Source of the DNA: Alkaliphilus sp.
GTDB lineage: Bacteria > Bacillota > Clostridia > Peptostreptococcales > Thermotaleaceae
Assembly (NCBI GenBank): GCA_018335765.1
Contig: JAGXRU010000063.1
Location: 1-15,815 of the forward strand
Direction: 5' to 3'
Length of the DNA: 15,815 bases
A program made the position numbers and the translations under genes. The notes beneath the pieces are model-generated. The model did not search any database. It saw only the letters and a list, made by a program, of their open reading frames with translations, and was not told the origin of the DNA. The stretch's first letter is position 1. Each line of letters opens with the position of its first letter. Shown here piece by piece: positions 7,622-14,763 of this stretch.

Positions 7622-10075
7622 TTATTTTAAGAGTTGTGATTTTTGGGAAAATATAATCTTATTCTCTTGCATGTCCACTAAAATATTATCATTCTTAGTT
7701 ATTTTTCCTCTAAGCATTTCTTCTGATAATTGATCCTCCACCATTTTAGTTATGGCTCTCCTTAGATGTCTAGCTCCATATTCCTGATCAAAACCCTTTT
7801 CGCCTAGAAAGGTTTTCGCCTCCTTAGATACTTCTAGCTTGATATTCAATTCTTTCATTCTTTTTTCAAGATCTTTAATCATTAATTCCACGATTTGATT
7901 GATATGCTCTTGGTCTAGGGCGTGGAATACTATTACCTCATCTATTCTGTTTAAAAACTCTGGTCTAAATGTTTTTCTGAGTTCACCCATTACATTGTCT
8001 TTCATTTTTTCGTAGGCATCATGTTTTTCATTTTGCATGGCTCCTGAAAATCCTAAGGTCTTTTGTTTTCTGATTGTATGAGCACCAACATTTGAAGTCA
8101 TAATGATAACAGTATTCTTAAAATCTACTATCCTTCCCTTGCCATCAGTTAGTCTTCCATCATCTAATATTTGAAGCAATATATTAAATACATCAGGATG
8201 TGCTTTTTCTATTTCATCAAACAATATAACCGAATAAGGCTTTTTTCTTACTTTTCCAGTTAGTTGTCCGCCCTCATCATAACCAACATATCCCGGCGGC
8301 GAACCGATCAACCTTGACACTGCATGCTTTTCCATATACTCGGACATATCAACCCTTATCATTGCATCCTCATCACCGAAGATTACTTCTGCTAAAGCTT
8401 TAGACAACTCTGTCTTTCCCACCCCGGTAGGTCCAAGGAATATAAATGAACCAATAGGTCTTTTTGGATCTTTTAGTCCTACCCTTGCTCGTCTAATTGC
8501 CCTTGATACAGCCTTAACGGCCTCCTCCTGACCAATGACTCTCCCATGAAGCAATTCTTCAATATTTAAAAGCCTTTTTGATTCTTCCTGAGCCAACTTT
8601 CTGACCGGAATACCAGTCCAGCCTGATACTATCTCGGCAATCTCCTCTTCTCCAACCGTAGCTTGATCTGTCTGATTTTTCTTCCATCTGTTTTTCAGAT
8701 TATAGAGTTCCTCCTTAACCTGTTTTTCTTTATCCCTAACCCCGGCCGCTCTCTCAAAGTCTTGCGTACTGATAGCCTCTTCCTTTTCCTTTGCGTATTC
8801 CTCCAGCTTTTCTTCTAAGTGATTTAATTCAGGTGGTTGTGTGATGATTCGTAGCCTTACTCTTGACGCTGCTTCATCCATTAAATCAACAGCTTTATCG
8901 GGTAAAAATCTATCGTTTATATATCGATGTGAAAGCTCTGCGGCAGCCTTGAGCGCTTGATCAGTAATCTTTACCCTATGATGAGCCTCATACCTATCTC
9001 TCAAACCCTTCAATATTTGAATTGTTTCTTCAACGCTAGGTTCGTCAACTGTTATTGGCTGGAATCTTCTTTCCAACGCTGAATCCTTTTCTACATGCTT
9101 TCTATATTCATCTAAGGTAGTCGCACCAATCGCCTGTAGTTCACCCCTTGCTAATGCCGGTTTGAGTATGTTTGAAGCATCTATGGCTCCTTCTGCTCCT
9201 CCAGCGCCAATTATGGTATGTATTTCATCAATAAAAAGTATGACATCTCCCGTTTTCCTAAGCTCTTCCATAACTTTCTTAAGTCTTTCTTCAAATTCGC
9301 CCCTATATTTAGATCCAGCCACCATGGAAGCTAAATCAAGAGTAACCACCCTCTTATTTCTAAGCAGGTCCGGAATATTACCAGCCACTATTCTCTGGGC
9401 TAATCCCTCTGCTATAGCTGTTTTACCAACTCCGGGTTCCCCTATTAAGCAAGGGTTATTTTTAGTCCTTCTGCTTAGTATTTGGATTACCCTCTCAATC
9501 TCTTTTTCTCTTCCTATAACAGGATCTAGTTTACTTTCCTTTGCCATATCGGTTAAATCCCTGCCATATTCATTCAAGTTTGGAGTATTCTGATGACGGT
9601 TCACAAAAGGAGGTTCATCACCATTTTTAGGAGCAGGGTTTCCTAACAGCTTCATAACCTCTTCTCTGACTTTCGTTAAGCTTACACCACTGTCAATTAA
9701 TATTTTTGCAGCGATACCTTCTCCTTCTCTCATTAATCCCAACAACAGATGTTCCGTCCCTATATAACTGTGTCCCAATCTCCGTGCTTCAGCGAAGCTT
9801 AACTCAAAAATTCGTTTTGTTCTTGGAGTAAAACCCATTAATTGAACAACCTCTTCCTGTCCATCGCCTACCACTTCAATTATTTTTTCCTTTAATTTGT
9901 CAACGCTCACGTTCATATTTATCAAGGCCTTTGCTGCAATTCCATCCCCTTCTTTTAGTAATCCCAAAAGCAGATGTTCAGTTCCTACATAATTATGTTT
10001 AAACTCCTGTGCCATCTCTTGAGCTAACAAAATACTTTTTTGAGCCTTCTCAGTAAATCTACCAAACATAGCCAT
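7622..10075 (-). CDS. clpC: ATP-dependent Clp protease ATP-binding subunit ClpC
   Basis: Hsp100 AAA+ unfoldase that feeds substrates to ClpP, including proteins phosphorylated on arginine by McsB. It has two N-terminal Clp repeats (about 5-70 and 80-145) and a first AAA domain with Walker A GEPGVGKT (212-219) and FIDEIH (about 281-286). A UVR-like M domain (QDFERAAGVRDKEKQV, about 440) and a second AAA domain with Walker A GPTGVGKT (548-555) and LFDEIEKAH follow. The C-terminal region is complete. The frame opens at a TTG at 10090, but that TTG overlaps the GGAGGG ribosome site (10088-10083). The ATG at 10075, 7 bases after it, gives 817 residues and a normal MAMFGRFTEKAQK start. It is last in the ctsR operon, 29 bases or more after mcsB. 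Confidence 0.97.
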   Translation of the reverse strand: MAMFGRFTEKAQKSILLAQEMAQEFKHNYVGTEHLLLGLLKEGDGIAAKALINMNVSVDKLKEKIIEVVGDGQEEVVQLMGFTPRTKRIFELSFAEARRLGHSYIGTEHLLLGLMREGEGIAAKILIDSGVSLTKVREEVMKLLGNPAPKNGDEPPFVNRHQNTPNLNEYGRDLTDMAKESKLDPVIGREKEIERVIQILSRRTKNNPCLIGEPGVGKTAIAEGLAQRIVAGNIPDLLRNKRVVTLDLASMVAGSKYRGEFEERLKKVMEELRKTGDVILFIDEIHTIIGAGGAEGAIDASNILKPALARGELQAIGATTLDEYRKHVEKDSALERRFQPITVDEPSVEETIQILKGLRDRYEAHHRVKITDQALKAAAELSHRYINDRFLPDKAVDLMDEAASRVRLRIITQPPELNHLEEKLEEYAKEKEEAISTQDFERAAGVRDKEKQVKEELYNLKNRWKKNQTDQATVGEEEIAEIVSGWTGIPVRKLAQEESKRLLNIEELLHGRVIGQEEAVKAVSRAIRRARVGLKDPKRPIGSFIFLGPTGVGKTELSKALAEVIFGDEDAMIRVDMSEYMEKHAVSRLIGSPPGYVGYDEGGQLTGKVRKKPYSVILFDEIEKAHPDVFNILLQILDDGRLTDGKGRIVDFKNTVIIMTSNVGAHTIRKQKTLGFSGAMQNEKHDAYEKMKDNVMGELRKTFRPEFLNRIDEVIVFHALDQEHINQIVELMIKDLEKRMKELNIKLEVSKEAKTFLGEKGFDQEYGARHLRRAITKMVEDQLSEEMLRGKITKNDNILVDMQENKIIFSQKSQLLK

Positions 10076-10119
10076 AAATAATCCCTCCAAACATCTTAAT
10101 ATCCTGATATTCTAAAACT

Positions 10120-11160
10120 TTATTCACTTCCAAGTTTTTCTCTAACCAAGCTTGCCCGCCTTGTATCTCGTTCATTTGTACTCAATGCCTTGTTTGCAAG
10201 TTTCTGAAGAAATGCGGGCTGTGTCATTATCATAATTTGGTTTAAATTTTTGCATTTTATACCGTTTATTATACCCATATCAATTCCCAATCTAACATCA
10301 GAAAGCAGCTTCATCGCTTCTTGTGAAGTTAATATTCTTGCATTTGCAAGAATTCCATAGGATCTGCATACCTTGTCCTCTAGCTGAAGTTTGCTATTTT
10401 CTATTAACGTTGCTCTGGCATCTCTCTCCTTTTGAATGATCTGCCTACTAACGTCCTTCAGGTTTCCTATTATATCCAATTCACTTCTTCCTAGGGTTAA
10501 TTGATTGGAAATTTGAAAGACATTGCCTGCAAATTCAGTTCCTTCGCCATATATACCTCGAACAGCAAGACCTATCTGATTTGCAGCCTGCAAAATCCGA
10601 TTAATATATCCTGTCATAGTAAGAGCAGGCAAATGCACCATTACTGAAGCTCTTATCCCGGTACCGACATTTGTTAAACAAGAGGTCAAATAGCCCAGTT
10701 GTTCATCAAAAGCATAACTTATTCTTTCTTCCAAAAGATCATCCACCTTATCTGCCATGCTCCAAGCCTCATCAAGCTGCAATCCTGGCAATAGACACTG
10801 TATTCTGATATGATCCTCTTCATTAATCATAATACTAATAGATTCATCGCCGTTCATCATTACAGCAGCCTTATCTGCGTTGGAAATTAAGTTAGGGCTG
10901 ATAAGATGCTTTTCCATAAGCACCTGCCTATCTAGCGGATTTAAAAACTCCATCTCCTGCAAAAGGAATTCGTTCTTGAGAATTTCACATCCTGAAATGA
11001 CCGAATCAGAGACTTCCTTAATTATTTCTTTGCTCTTGCTCTTTATCAGAGCGATAGGGAAAGGATAGTCCCGAATATTCCTAGCCAATCTAATTCTACT
11101 GCTTATAATAATATCATTTTGAGGTCCAACTTCATTAATCCATTTAGTCATTGCAGTCAT
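10120..11160 (-). CDS. mcsB: Protein-arginine kinase McsB
   Basis: Phosphagen-kinase-fold enzyme that phosphorylates arginine residues on proteins, inactivating CtsR and tagging substrates for ClpCP. The N-terminal nucleotide-contact motif SSRIRLARNI (20-29) is present. So are the conserved CLTNVGTGIRASVMVHLPAL block (about 161-180) and EFAGNVFQISNQLTLGRSE in the catalytic domain. The C-terminal RDTRRA (331-336) matches the RDxxRA phospho-arginine sensor motif of McsB. At 346 residues the length is normal. The ATG at 11160 is 3 bases after the mcsA stop and preceded by AGGTGA. A second ATG three codons later is also possible. Gene order ctsR-mcsA-mcsB-clpC is the classical one. Confidence 0.96.
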   Translation of the reverse strand: MTAMTKWINEVGPQNDIIISSRIRLARNIRDYPFPIALIKSKSKEIIKEVSDSVISGCEILKNEFLLQEMEFLNPLDRQVLMEKHLISPNLISNADKAAVMMNGDESISIMINEEDHIRIQCLLPGLQLDEAWSMADKVDDLLEERISYAFDEQLGYLTSCLTNVGTGIRASVMVHLPALTMTGYINRILQAANQIGLAVRGIYGEGTEFAGNVFQISNQLTLGRSELDIIGNLKDVSRQIIQKERDARATLIENSKLQLEDKVCRSYGILANARILTSQEAMKLLSDVRLGIDMGIINGIKCKNLNQIMIMTQPAFLQKLANKALSTNERDTRRASLVREKLGSE

Positions 11161-11163
11161 CCC

Positions 11164-11670
11164 CTAATCACCTAATTTACTTTCCAATTCTCTGATTTCA
11201 TCTCTTAATAATACAGCATGTTCGAAATCTTCCTTCCTAATGGCTTCATCCAAACGCACCTTCAAGCTCTTGATTTCTTTCTTAGTCAGAATAGCACCGC
11301 CAGCCTTCCTCGGTATTTTTCCCACATGAATTTCATTGCCTTGTATTCTTTTAACCAAGGGTCCCAGTTTTTCTTGAAAAGCATTATAGCATTGGGAACA
11401 GCCCAATCTGGCAAGCTGCTTAAATTTCCCATAGTTCATTCCACATTTATCACATTTTGTTGTCTGTATATAATCAATCTTAATAGGCGAATCTTGAATT
11501 GAATCCAATAACCCTGTTAGAAAATTGTTAATAGAGTAGGACGTATCAAAATATACCCCTTCCTGTTGAGTAGCACATTGTTCACACAAATGATGTTCAG
11601 CTTTTTTTTCATTTAAAATTTTTGTTAAGTGCACTGTAGCAGGTTTTTTGTTGCAGTTTTCACATAACAT
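11164..11670 (-). CDS. mcsA: McsA, zinc-binding activator of McsB
   Basis: A 168-residue adaptor that activates McsB and helps control CtsR. There are two four-cysteine zinc sites: CENC with CEQC in the first 35 residues, and CDKC with CSQC around residues 75-95. The C-terminus is a UVR domain (IRKEDFEHAVLLRDEIRELESKL) of the kind that contacts Clp ATPases. The start lies one base after the ctsR stop (TAAAATG). Its ribosome site GGGGAGG is inside the last codons of ctsR, so the two genes are probably translationally coupled. Confidence 0.94.
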   Translation of the reverse strand: MLCENCNKKPATVHLTKILNEKKAEHHLCEQCATQQEGVYFDTSYSINNFLTGLLDSIQDSPIKIDYIQTTKCDKCGMNYGKFKQLARLGCSQCYNAFQEKLGPLVKRIQGNEIHVGKIPRKAGGAILTKKEIKSLKVRLDEAIRKEDFEHAVLLRDEIRELESKLGD

Positions 11671-11671
11671 T

Positions 11672-12142
11672 TTACTTCCTCCCCTTATGATTAAAGATGG
11701 TTATAATCATACTTTTCAATATATTTGCCCTAACTTCATTCTTAATATTAATAGGCGTGTTTATACTCCTATCGCTAATAGCTGCAGCCATAATAAAACT
11801 TTCTCTTTCTGTCACTAAATTTCTATCCTTTAACATGTCAATCATTGAAGCCGCCTGCATTTTACCAATGTTTTCCCCAATTTCATCAATTAATATTTGT
11901 ACAAAGGTATTTTTGTCAATATTTAATTTTAAAATTTTTATATTACCACCACCACCACGCCTGCTTTCAATTAAATATCCTTTGTCCATAGTGAACCTAG
12001 TGGTTAGAACATAATTTATGTGAGATGGAGCACAGTTAAAATGGTTTGCCAGCTCATTGCGTTGTATTTCCACGCCTAGTTCATTATCTTCTTCAAGAAG
12101 CTCCTTAATAAAAATTTCAATAATATCACTTATTTTTGACAT
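11672..12142 (-). CDS. ctsR: Transcriptional repressor CtsR
   Basis: Class III heat-shock repressor, 156 residues. The N-terminal winged helix-turn-helix includes NELANHFNCAPSHINYVLTTRF, followed by the glycine-rich wing ESRRGGGGNIKI. The arginine-glycine wing contacts DNA and acts as the temperature sensor in known CtsR proteins. A C-terminal four-helix domain follows. The ribosome site is GAGGGG, four bases before the ATG. A CtsR operator lies directly upstream, so the operon is almost certainly autoregulated. Confidence 0.96.
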   Translation of the reverse strand: MSKISDIIEIFIKELLEEDNELGVEIQRNELANHFNCAPSHINYVLTTRFTMDKGYLIESRRGGGGNIKILKLNIDKNTFVQILIDEIGENIGKMQAASMIDMLKDRNLVTERESFIMAAAISDRSINTPINIKNEVRANILKSMIITIFNHKGRK

Positions 12143-12152
12143 CTTACCCCTC

Positions 12153-12169
12153 TTTGACTATCTTTGACT
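12153..12169 (-). promoter_or_regulatory. CtsR operator (CtsR box)
   Basis: On the minus strand AGTCAAA-GAT-AGTCAAA is a perfect tandem heptad repeat matching the CtsR consensus (A/G)GTCAAA-NAN-(A/G)GTCAAA. It begins about 10 bases downstream of the predicted -10 box and ends one base before the ribosome site. A bound repressor would therefore cover the start of the transcript. Confidence 0.93.
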
Positions 12170-12178
12170 TTTAATTTT

Positions 12179-12207
12179 ATTTTAACCAAAAATTTCAATT
12201 TAATCAA
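12179..12207 (-). promoter_or_regulatory. Sigma-A promoter of the ctsR operon
   Basis: TTGATT and TAAAAT on the minus strand are separated by 17 bases, immediately upstream of the CtsR operator. The rest of the short gap up to 12326 is AT-rich, with nothing else recognised. Confidence 0.7.
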
Positions 12208-12326
12208 GCGACATTTTTAATTAAATGTGTTTATTTTTGATAATGTTACCTTGTAATTTTTTAAAGAAAGCATAAATCCTTTATGATAATACCCTGTTAT
12301 TCTTAATTCAATTCGAAGGTTTCGTT

Positions 12327-12620
12327 TCAACCGAATCCATAATTGATTACAATAAAAGAGCCACATTTCTGCAGCTCTTTTGATTGAAAATATATGGTGA
12401 TTATTTCTGTGAAAATCGAGGTGCTCGTCTTGCTTTCTCGCTTATATGGTTTATGCCCAGCATTCTGTCCAGAAAAAACTTCGAAACCCATTTCTTCTAA
12501 ATTTAAACCATTTACATCAACGTCAATCGCTCTTACAGAATTATATGGACTACCATAATCCTCCAATGTATTAGGTAATAAATTTGTCTGATTTCTATCT
12601 TCACCTTCGATGAATGGCAT
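12327..12620 (-). pseudogene. Deleted IS1182-like transposase remnant
   Basis: The first about 62 codons (FIEGEDRNQTNLLPNTLEDY, VRAIDVDVNGLNLEEMGFE, AGHKPYKRE) match the start of IS1182-family transposases in pattern. Those begin with IEGxDRNQ..LLP..L.DY, then VR.ID, L.LEELGF and GRxPY. The intact family is more than 400 residues; here the frame runs into unrelated sequence after KRES and stops at 97 residues. In another minus frame the junction is followed by EKARRAPRFSQK and a stop at 12401, which may be the original transposase end joined by an internal deletion. Divergences at YNSVRA and DVDVNG suggest decay. Inverted ends were not identified. Confidence 0.6.
12354..12381 (-). terminator. 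Terminator hairpin at the 3' end of the transposase remnant
   Basis: AAAAGAGC and GCTCTTTT form an 8-bp stem around a 12-base loop, with ATTG after the last T on the minus strand. It probably belonged to the insertion sequence and lies upstream of the ctsR promoter. Confidence 0.5.
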
Positions 12621-12675
12621 ATTATCAGCTCATTCTTATTATATATTCGACAGTAATGGCCATTTTCCTTTTTGA

Positions 12676-12882
12676 TTAAGCAACTCTGACGTTTTCCTTT
12701 TCCATCATTCTCTCTAGTAATCTGTCTTGTACCACGAATCCGTTGGTGATGTTGTTTTCAGTTATCCTTAAAGAACCATACACTCCTACATTATTTTCGT
12801 GTTCCGCACTATCCTCTTGCAGTGAGTCTTCATTGTTAATACGAAGTTGGCTGTATTCAATTTCTTTATCAGTAACTTTCAT
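12676..12882 (-). pseudogene. Truncated group II intron maturase (reverse transcriptase), N-terminus only
   Basis: A 68-residue frame with a strong AGGAGG site 9 bases before its ATG, located about 406 bases inside the intron where class C introns carry their open reading frame. The end (QDRLLERMMEKENVRVA) resembles the segment just before RT domain 0 in intron maturases (LLE..L.RENM..A..RV..NKG..GVDG). The protein then stops, so all RT, maturase and DNA-binding domains are missing; the usual length is about 420 residues. The N-terminal part (MKVTDKEIEYSQLRINNEDS) was not matched to anything else. Confidence 0.7.
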
Positions 12883-13288
12883 TTACTATCGCCTCCTAAT
12901 GTTCAGTCCTTCCCAGATATCATTAATTTTATCTGGTAGTATGACCTCTGCTGACTTCTCATGATAAACCGTTTTCGACCATGTTTAAAAATTCATCTAT
13001 ACATGTCCATGAGATCTCCCAGGGTAAGACAACAATTCACTTTCCTTACCATGTACCGACATTCTTTACACCTATTCGTTCCGTGTAGTTATAGGACTTT
13101 GTCTTGTTTGGCAGACTCATCCACAAATAGCTTGCCTGAGAATGTTCGTGTTCCTTGGGTCGGAATTTTGCCTAGGACTTCCTTCAGCTCCACCTTGCGA
13201 TGGATACCTTGTCTTCAGCTAGTGGTTGGTAACTACAGACCCCCACAGTGGACTTTCACCACCTAGTTAATTGCCATGCCTGGCGCAC
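12678..13288 (-). mobile_element. 5' fragment of a bacterial class C (IIC) group II intron
   Basis: The minus strand begins GTGCGCCAGGCATGG at 13288, the consensus 5' intron end. Class IIC domain I-III landmarks follow in order: GTGGTGAAAGTCCAC, GAGCTGAAGGAAGTC (about 13177-13192), AAGGAACACGAAC, AACAAGACAAAGTCC, TACCCTGGGAGATCTC (about 13011-13026), AAGTCAGCAGAGGTCATA (12940-12957) and GGGAAGGACTGAAC (12901-12914). Domain IV then starts with the maturase frame and is cut off near 12678. Domains V and VI and the 3' splice site are absent, so this copy cannot splice. The 5' boundary sits one base after the T-tract of a terminator hairpin, the target preference of class IIC introns. This accounts for the long gene-free stretch between 12883 and 13288. 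Confidence 0.88.
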
Positions 13289-13289
13289 C

Positions 13290-13322
13290 AAAAAACGTCA
13301 GAGGAATTTCTCTCTGACGTTT
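13290..13322 (-). terminator. Main terminator of the toxin-antitoxin-chaperone operon
   Basis: AAACGTCAGAG and CTCTGACGTTT form an 11-bp perfect stem with an 8-base loop. It is followed on the minus strand by TTTTTTG, a strong intrinsic terminator. One base later the group II intron starts. Confidence 0.9.
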
Positions 13323-13345
13323 GATAAACTTTTGAACAAACTTGT

Positions 13346-13365
13346 AAAAACGAGCAAATTTGCTC
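13346..13365 (-). terminator. Palindrome with T-tract, possible first terminator
   Basis: The 14-base perfect palindrome GAGCAAATTTGCTC (13352-13365) can fold as a 5-bp stem with an AATT loop. On the minus strand it is followed by GTTTTTAC. It may be a weak first terminator 72 bases after the chaperone gene, or a dyad protein site. Confidence 0.4.
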
Positions 13366-13437
13366 AGTAATTGACATGGAAATATATATAATAAATTAGT
13401 GAGTTGCTTATGAACAGTTAGTAAAAATATACCTATA

Positions 13438-13893
13438 TTACTGAGATTTATTGTCTAAGCTTTTTTCTTTATATTTTTTCATAGCATAAATATTGACCAT
13501 AGGTACATTAATAGGAAACATGCCTGATAATGAAGTTACTGAAGTAAGATATGCTCTTGAAATTTGAGATAATGTTGCTGTTCCGTTTACTTCAAGCATT
13601 CCTTCGAAACTATTTATAGAAAGTTTAATTTTCGAGCCAACAAAGTTACCTCTCATTATTAAACGAATTTTAAAAGCTTCATTATCTCTGATTTTTCCAC
13701 TTAAGTCAACAATAAAATCAACAATCCCTAGATAGCGATCTTCAAATTCGTTGCAACTTACAATTTCATAATCCATATCACAATCGATTTTAATTGTTTT
13801 ATCTTCTGTGTTTAATAAATTATTCTGTATATGAAATTCTATTACTTTGTTATTTAAAAATTGAAAATCAGCCATTATTTTATCCGTTTTCAT
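13438..13893 (-). CDS. SecB-like chaperone of a TAC (toxin-antitoxin-chaperone) operon
   Basis: A 151-residue protein with the SecB fold signature. The N-terminal strand is FQFLNNKVIEFHIQNN. Two beta-strand blocks follow (GIVDFIVDLSG; FKIRLIMRGNFVGS). The C-terminal helix pair LSQISRAYLTSVTSLSGMFPINVPMVNIYAM matches the SecB pattern of a xxxRAyixxlT segment, then FPxxxxPxvNf. In TAC systems such a chaperone binds the C-terminal extension of the antitoxin, protecting it from proteolysis and letting it neutralise the toxin. The start overlaps the antitoxin stop by one base (TAATG). A second in-frame ATG at codon 7 (MADFQFLNN) is an alternative start. General secretion SecB is unusual in Firmicutes, which favours the TAC role. 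Confidence 0.8.
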   Translation of the reverse strand: MKTDKIMADFQFLNNKVIEFHIQNNLLNTEDKTIKIDCDMDYEIVSCNEFEDRYLGIVDFIVDLSGKIRDNEAFKIRLIMRGNFVGSKIKLSINSFEGMLEVNGTATLSQISRAYLTSVTSLSGMFPINVPMVNIYAMKKYKEKSLDNKSQ

Positions 13894-14273
13894 TATGCAG
13901 CAAGCCCCTTCAACGTTTCTATTTCTTCATTTTCTTCTTCTGCTTGTGCTTTGTCAATATTATATTGAACTGAAACATTACTATAATTCTCCTCAAAAGT
14001 TATACCGAATCTCCAATCTAGTTTTTTGGAAATCTTAAATAGAAATTCTATAGAAGGATTGTACTCACCACTCTCTATTTTTGACACCATTGCTTGTGTT
14101 ATGTCTAATTTGTTTGCCAAGTCTCTCTGGGTCATATTGTTATCTAGCCTGTAATTTATTATTTTGCAAGCGATGTTCACAAGTATATCAGATAACTCAA
14201 ACTCTTGTCTTGTTTGCTCATCAATATCATCAAAAATATCCCAAGGATCTTTTAAAATATCATTTATTATCAT
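13893..14273 (-). CDS. XRE-family antitoxin (HigA-like) with C-terminal extension
   Basis: A 126-residue DNA-binding antitoxin. An N-terminal segment (DPWDIFDDIDEQTRQEFEL) precedes a classical XRE helix-turn-helix (about residues 37-90: NMTQRDLANKLDITQAMVSKIESGEYNPSIEFLFKISKKL). After it come about 35 residues (WRFGITFEENYSNVSVQYNI, then an acidic helix EEENEEIETLKGLAA). In TAC systems this position holds the chaperone-addiction region that makes the antitoxin dependent on SecB; that role is inferred here. GGAGGG lies 6 bases before the ATG. It is 11 bases downstream of the toxin and overlaps the chaperone start. It probably represses its own operon through the palindrome at 14737-14758. Confidence 0.87.
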   Translation of the reverse strand: MIINDILKDPWDIFDDIDEQTRQEFELSDILVNIACKIINYRLDNNMTQRDLANKLDITQAMVSKIESGEYNPSIEFLFKISKKLDWRFGITFEENYSNVSVQYNIDKAQAEEENEEIETLKGLAA

Positions 14274-14284
14274 TTTGCTCCCTC

Positions 14285-14710
14285 CTAACTGTTAAAAGCA
14301 ATGATTACTTCATTTTTTCTAGTATTAGCAACTCTTTTACCGCTTTCATAATCAGTTTTATTCTTTTCTTCAAAAACATTTAATAAAATAGCCTTACTGT
14401 TACCCTTAATAGTAATAAATGAAAATAAAATTCTTATGTTTTTTTCACCAAATAGTCTAATACTATATAAGTTATCTTCGTCAAGTAACTTCTCAAATAA
14501 CTCGCTATTACCCAAACAACATCTTGTTTTTAACCCTTCCAAAAACCTTAAACTCTTTTGGTATTTACTCGAAAATGTTTTTTTGTATCCACTATTTTCA
14601 AGCATATCTTTCAACTCATCATTTAACAAGTGGTAAACCTTTATATATTCAGTTGGATATACTGAACCAAAAGGATAAACAATATTATCAATCACATTTC
14701 TCTCGTTCAC
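14285..14710 (-). CDS. RelE/HigB-like toxin of the TAC operon
   Basis: A 141-residue protein whose C-terminal about 90 residues show the RelE/HigB (Gp49-like) pattern. They read YQKSLRFLEGLKTRCCLGNSE, LFEKLLDEDNLYSIRLFGEKNIRILFSF, then KAILLNVFEEKNKTDYESGKRVANTRKNEV. This is the order helix, L.D..LYELR, R.LF.., I.LL..F.KK....... E...A. Such toxins usually cut mRNA on the ribosome. The N-terminal about 45 residues (NVIDNIVYPFGSVYPTEYIKVYHLLNDEL) are longer than in typical HigB. A shorter product from M36 is conceivable, but the GTG at 14710 has AGAGGAG 10 bases upstream. Toxin-first order matches higBA-type operons. Confidence 0.78.
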   Translation of the reverse strand: MNERNVIDNIVYPFGSVYPTEYIKVYHLLNDELKDMLENSGYKKTFSSKYQKSLRFLEGLKTRCCLGNSELFEKLLDEDNLYSIRLFGEKNIRILFSFITIKGNSKAILLNVFEEKNKTDYESGKRVANTRKNEVIIAFNS

Positions 14711-14734
14711 TGTTTAGTATCTCCTCTTATTTAT

Positions 14735-14763
14735 ATAATATAACTTATAGGTTATATTTGCAA
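14735..14763 (-). promoter_or_regulatory. Promoter of the TAC operon
   Basis: TTGCAA (14763-14758) and TATTAT (14740-14735) on the minus strand are separated by 17 bases, 24 bases before the GTG start of the toxin gene. Confidence 0.7.
14737..14758. promoter_or_regulatory. Palindromic operator inside the TAC promoter
   Basis: Perfect 8-bp arms AATATAAC and GTTATATT are separated by 6 bases, and the dyad fills the spacer between the -35 and -10 boxes. This is where an autorepressing HigA-type antitoxin dimer would bind. The assignment to this antitoxin is inferred from position and symmetry. Confidence 0.65.

Noticed and set aside
9162..9593. A 143-codon plus-strand open frame inside clpC
   Set aside because: It is antisense to the conserved first AAA domain of clpC, has no ribosome site and is a codon-bias shadow.
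12743..12964. A 73-codon plus-strand frame
   Set aside because: It is antisense to the truncated maturase and intron domain IV, with no ribosome site.
12961..13266. A 101-codon plus-strand open frame in the gap beside the TAC operon
   Set aside because: It lies antisense to conserved group II intron domain I-III RNA, which fully explains the sequence.
13352..13365. Palindrome GAGCAAATTTGCTC as a LexA or other SOS operator
   Set aside because: It does not match a Firmicute LexA box (CGAAC...GTTCG) and sits downstream of a gene, not at a promoter; a weak terminator is more plausible.
13371..13392. Plus-strand promoter TTGACA followed by TATAAT
   Set aside because: The spacing is only about 10 bases, too short for a sigma-A promoter.
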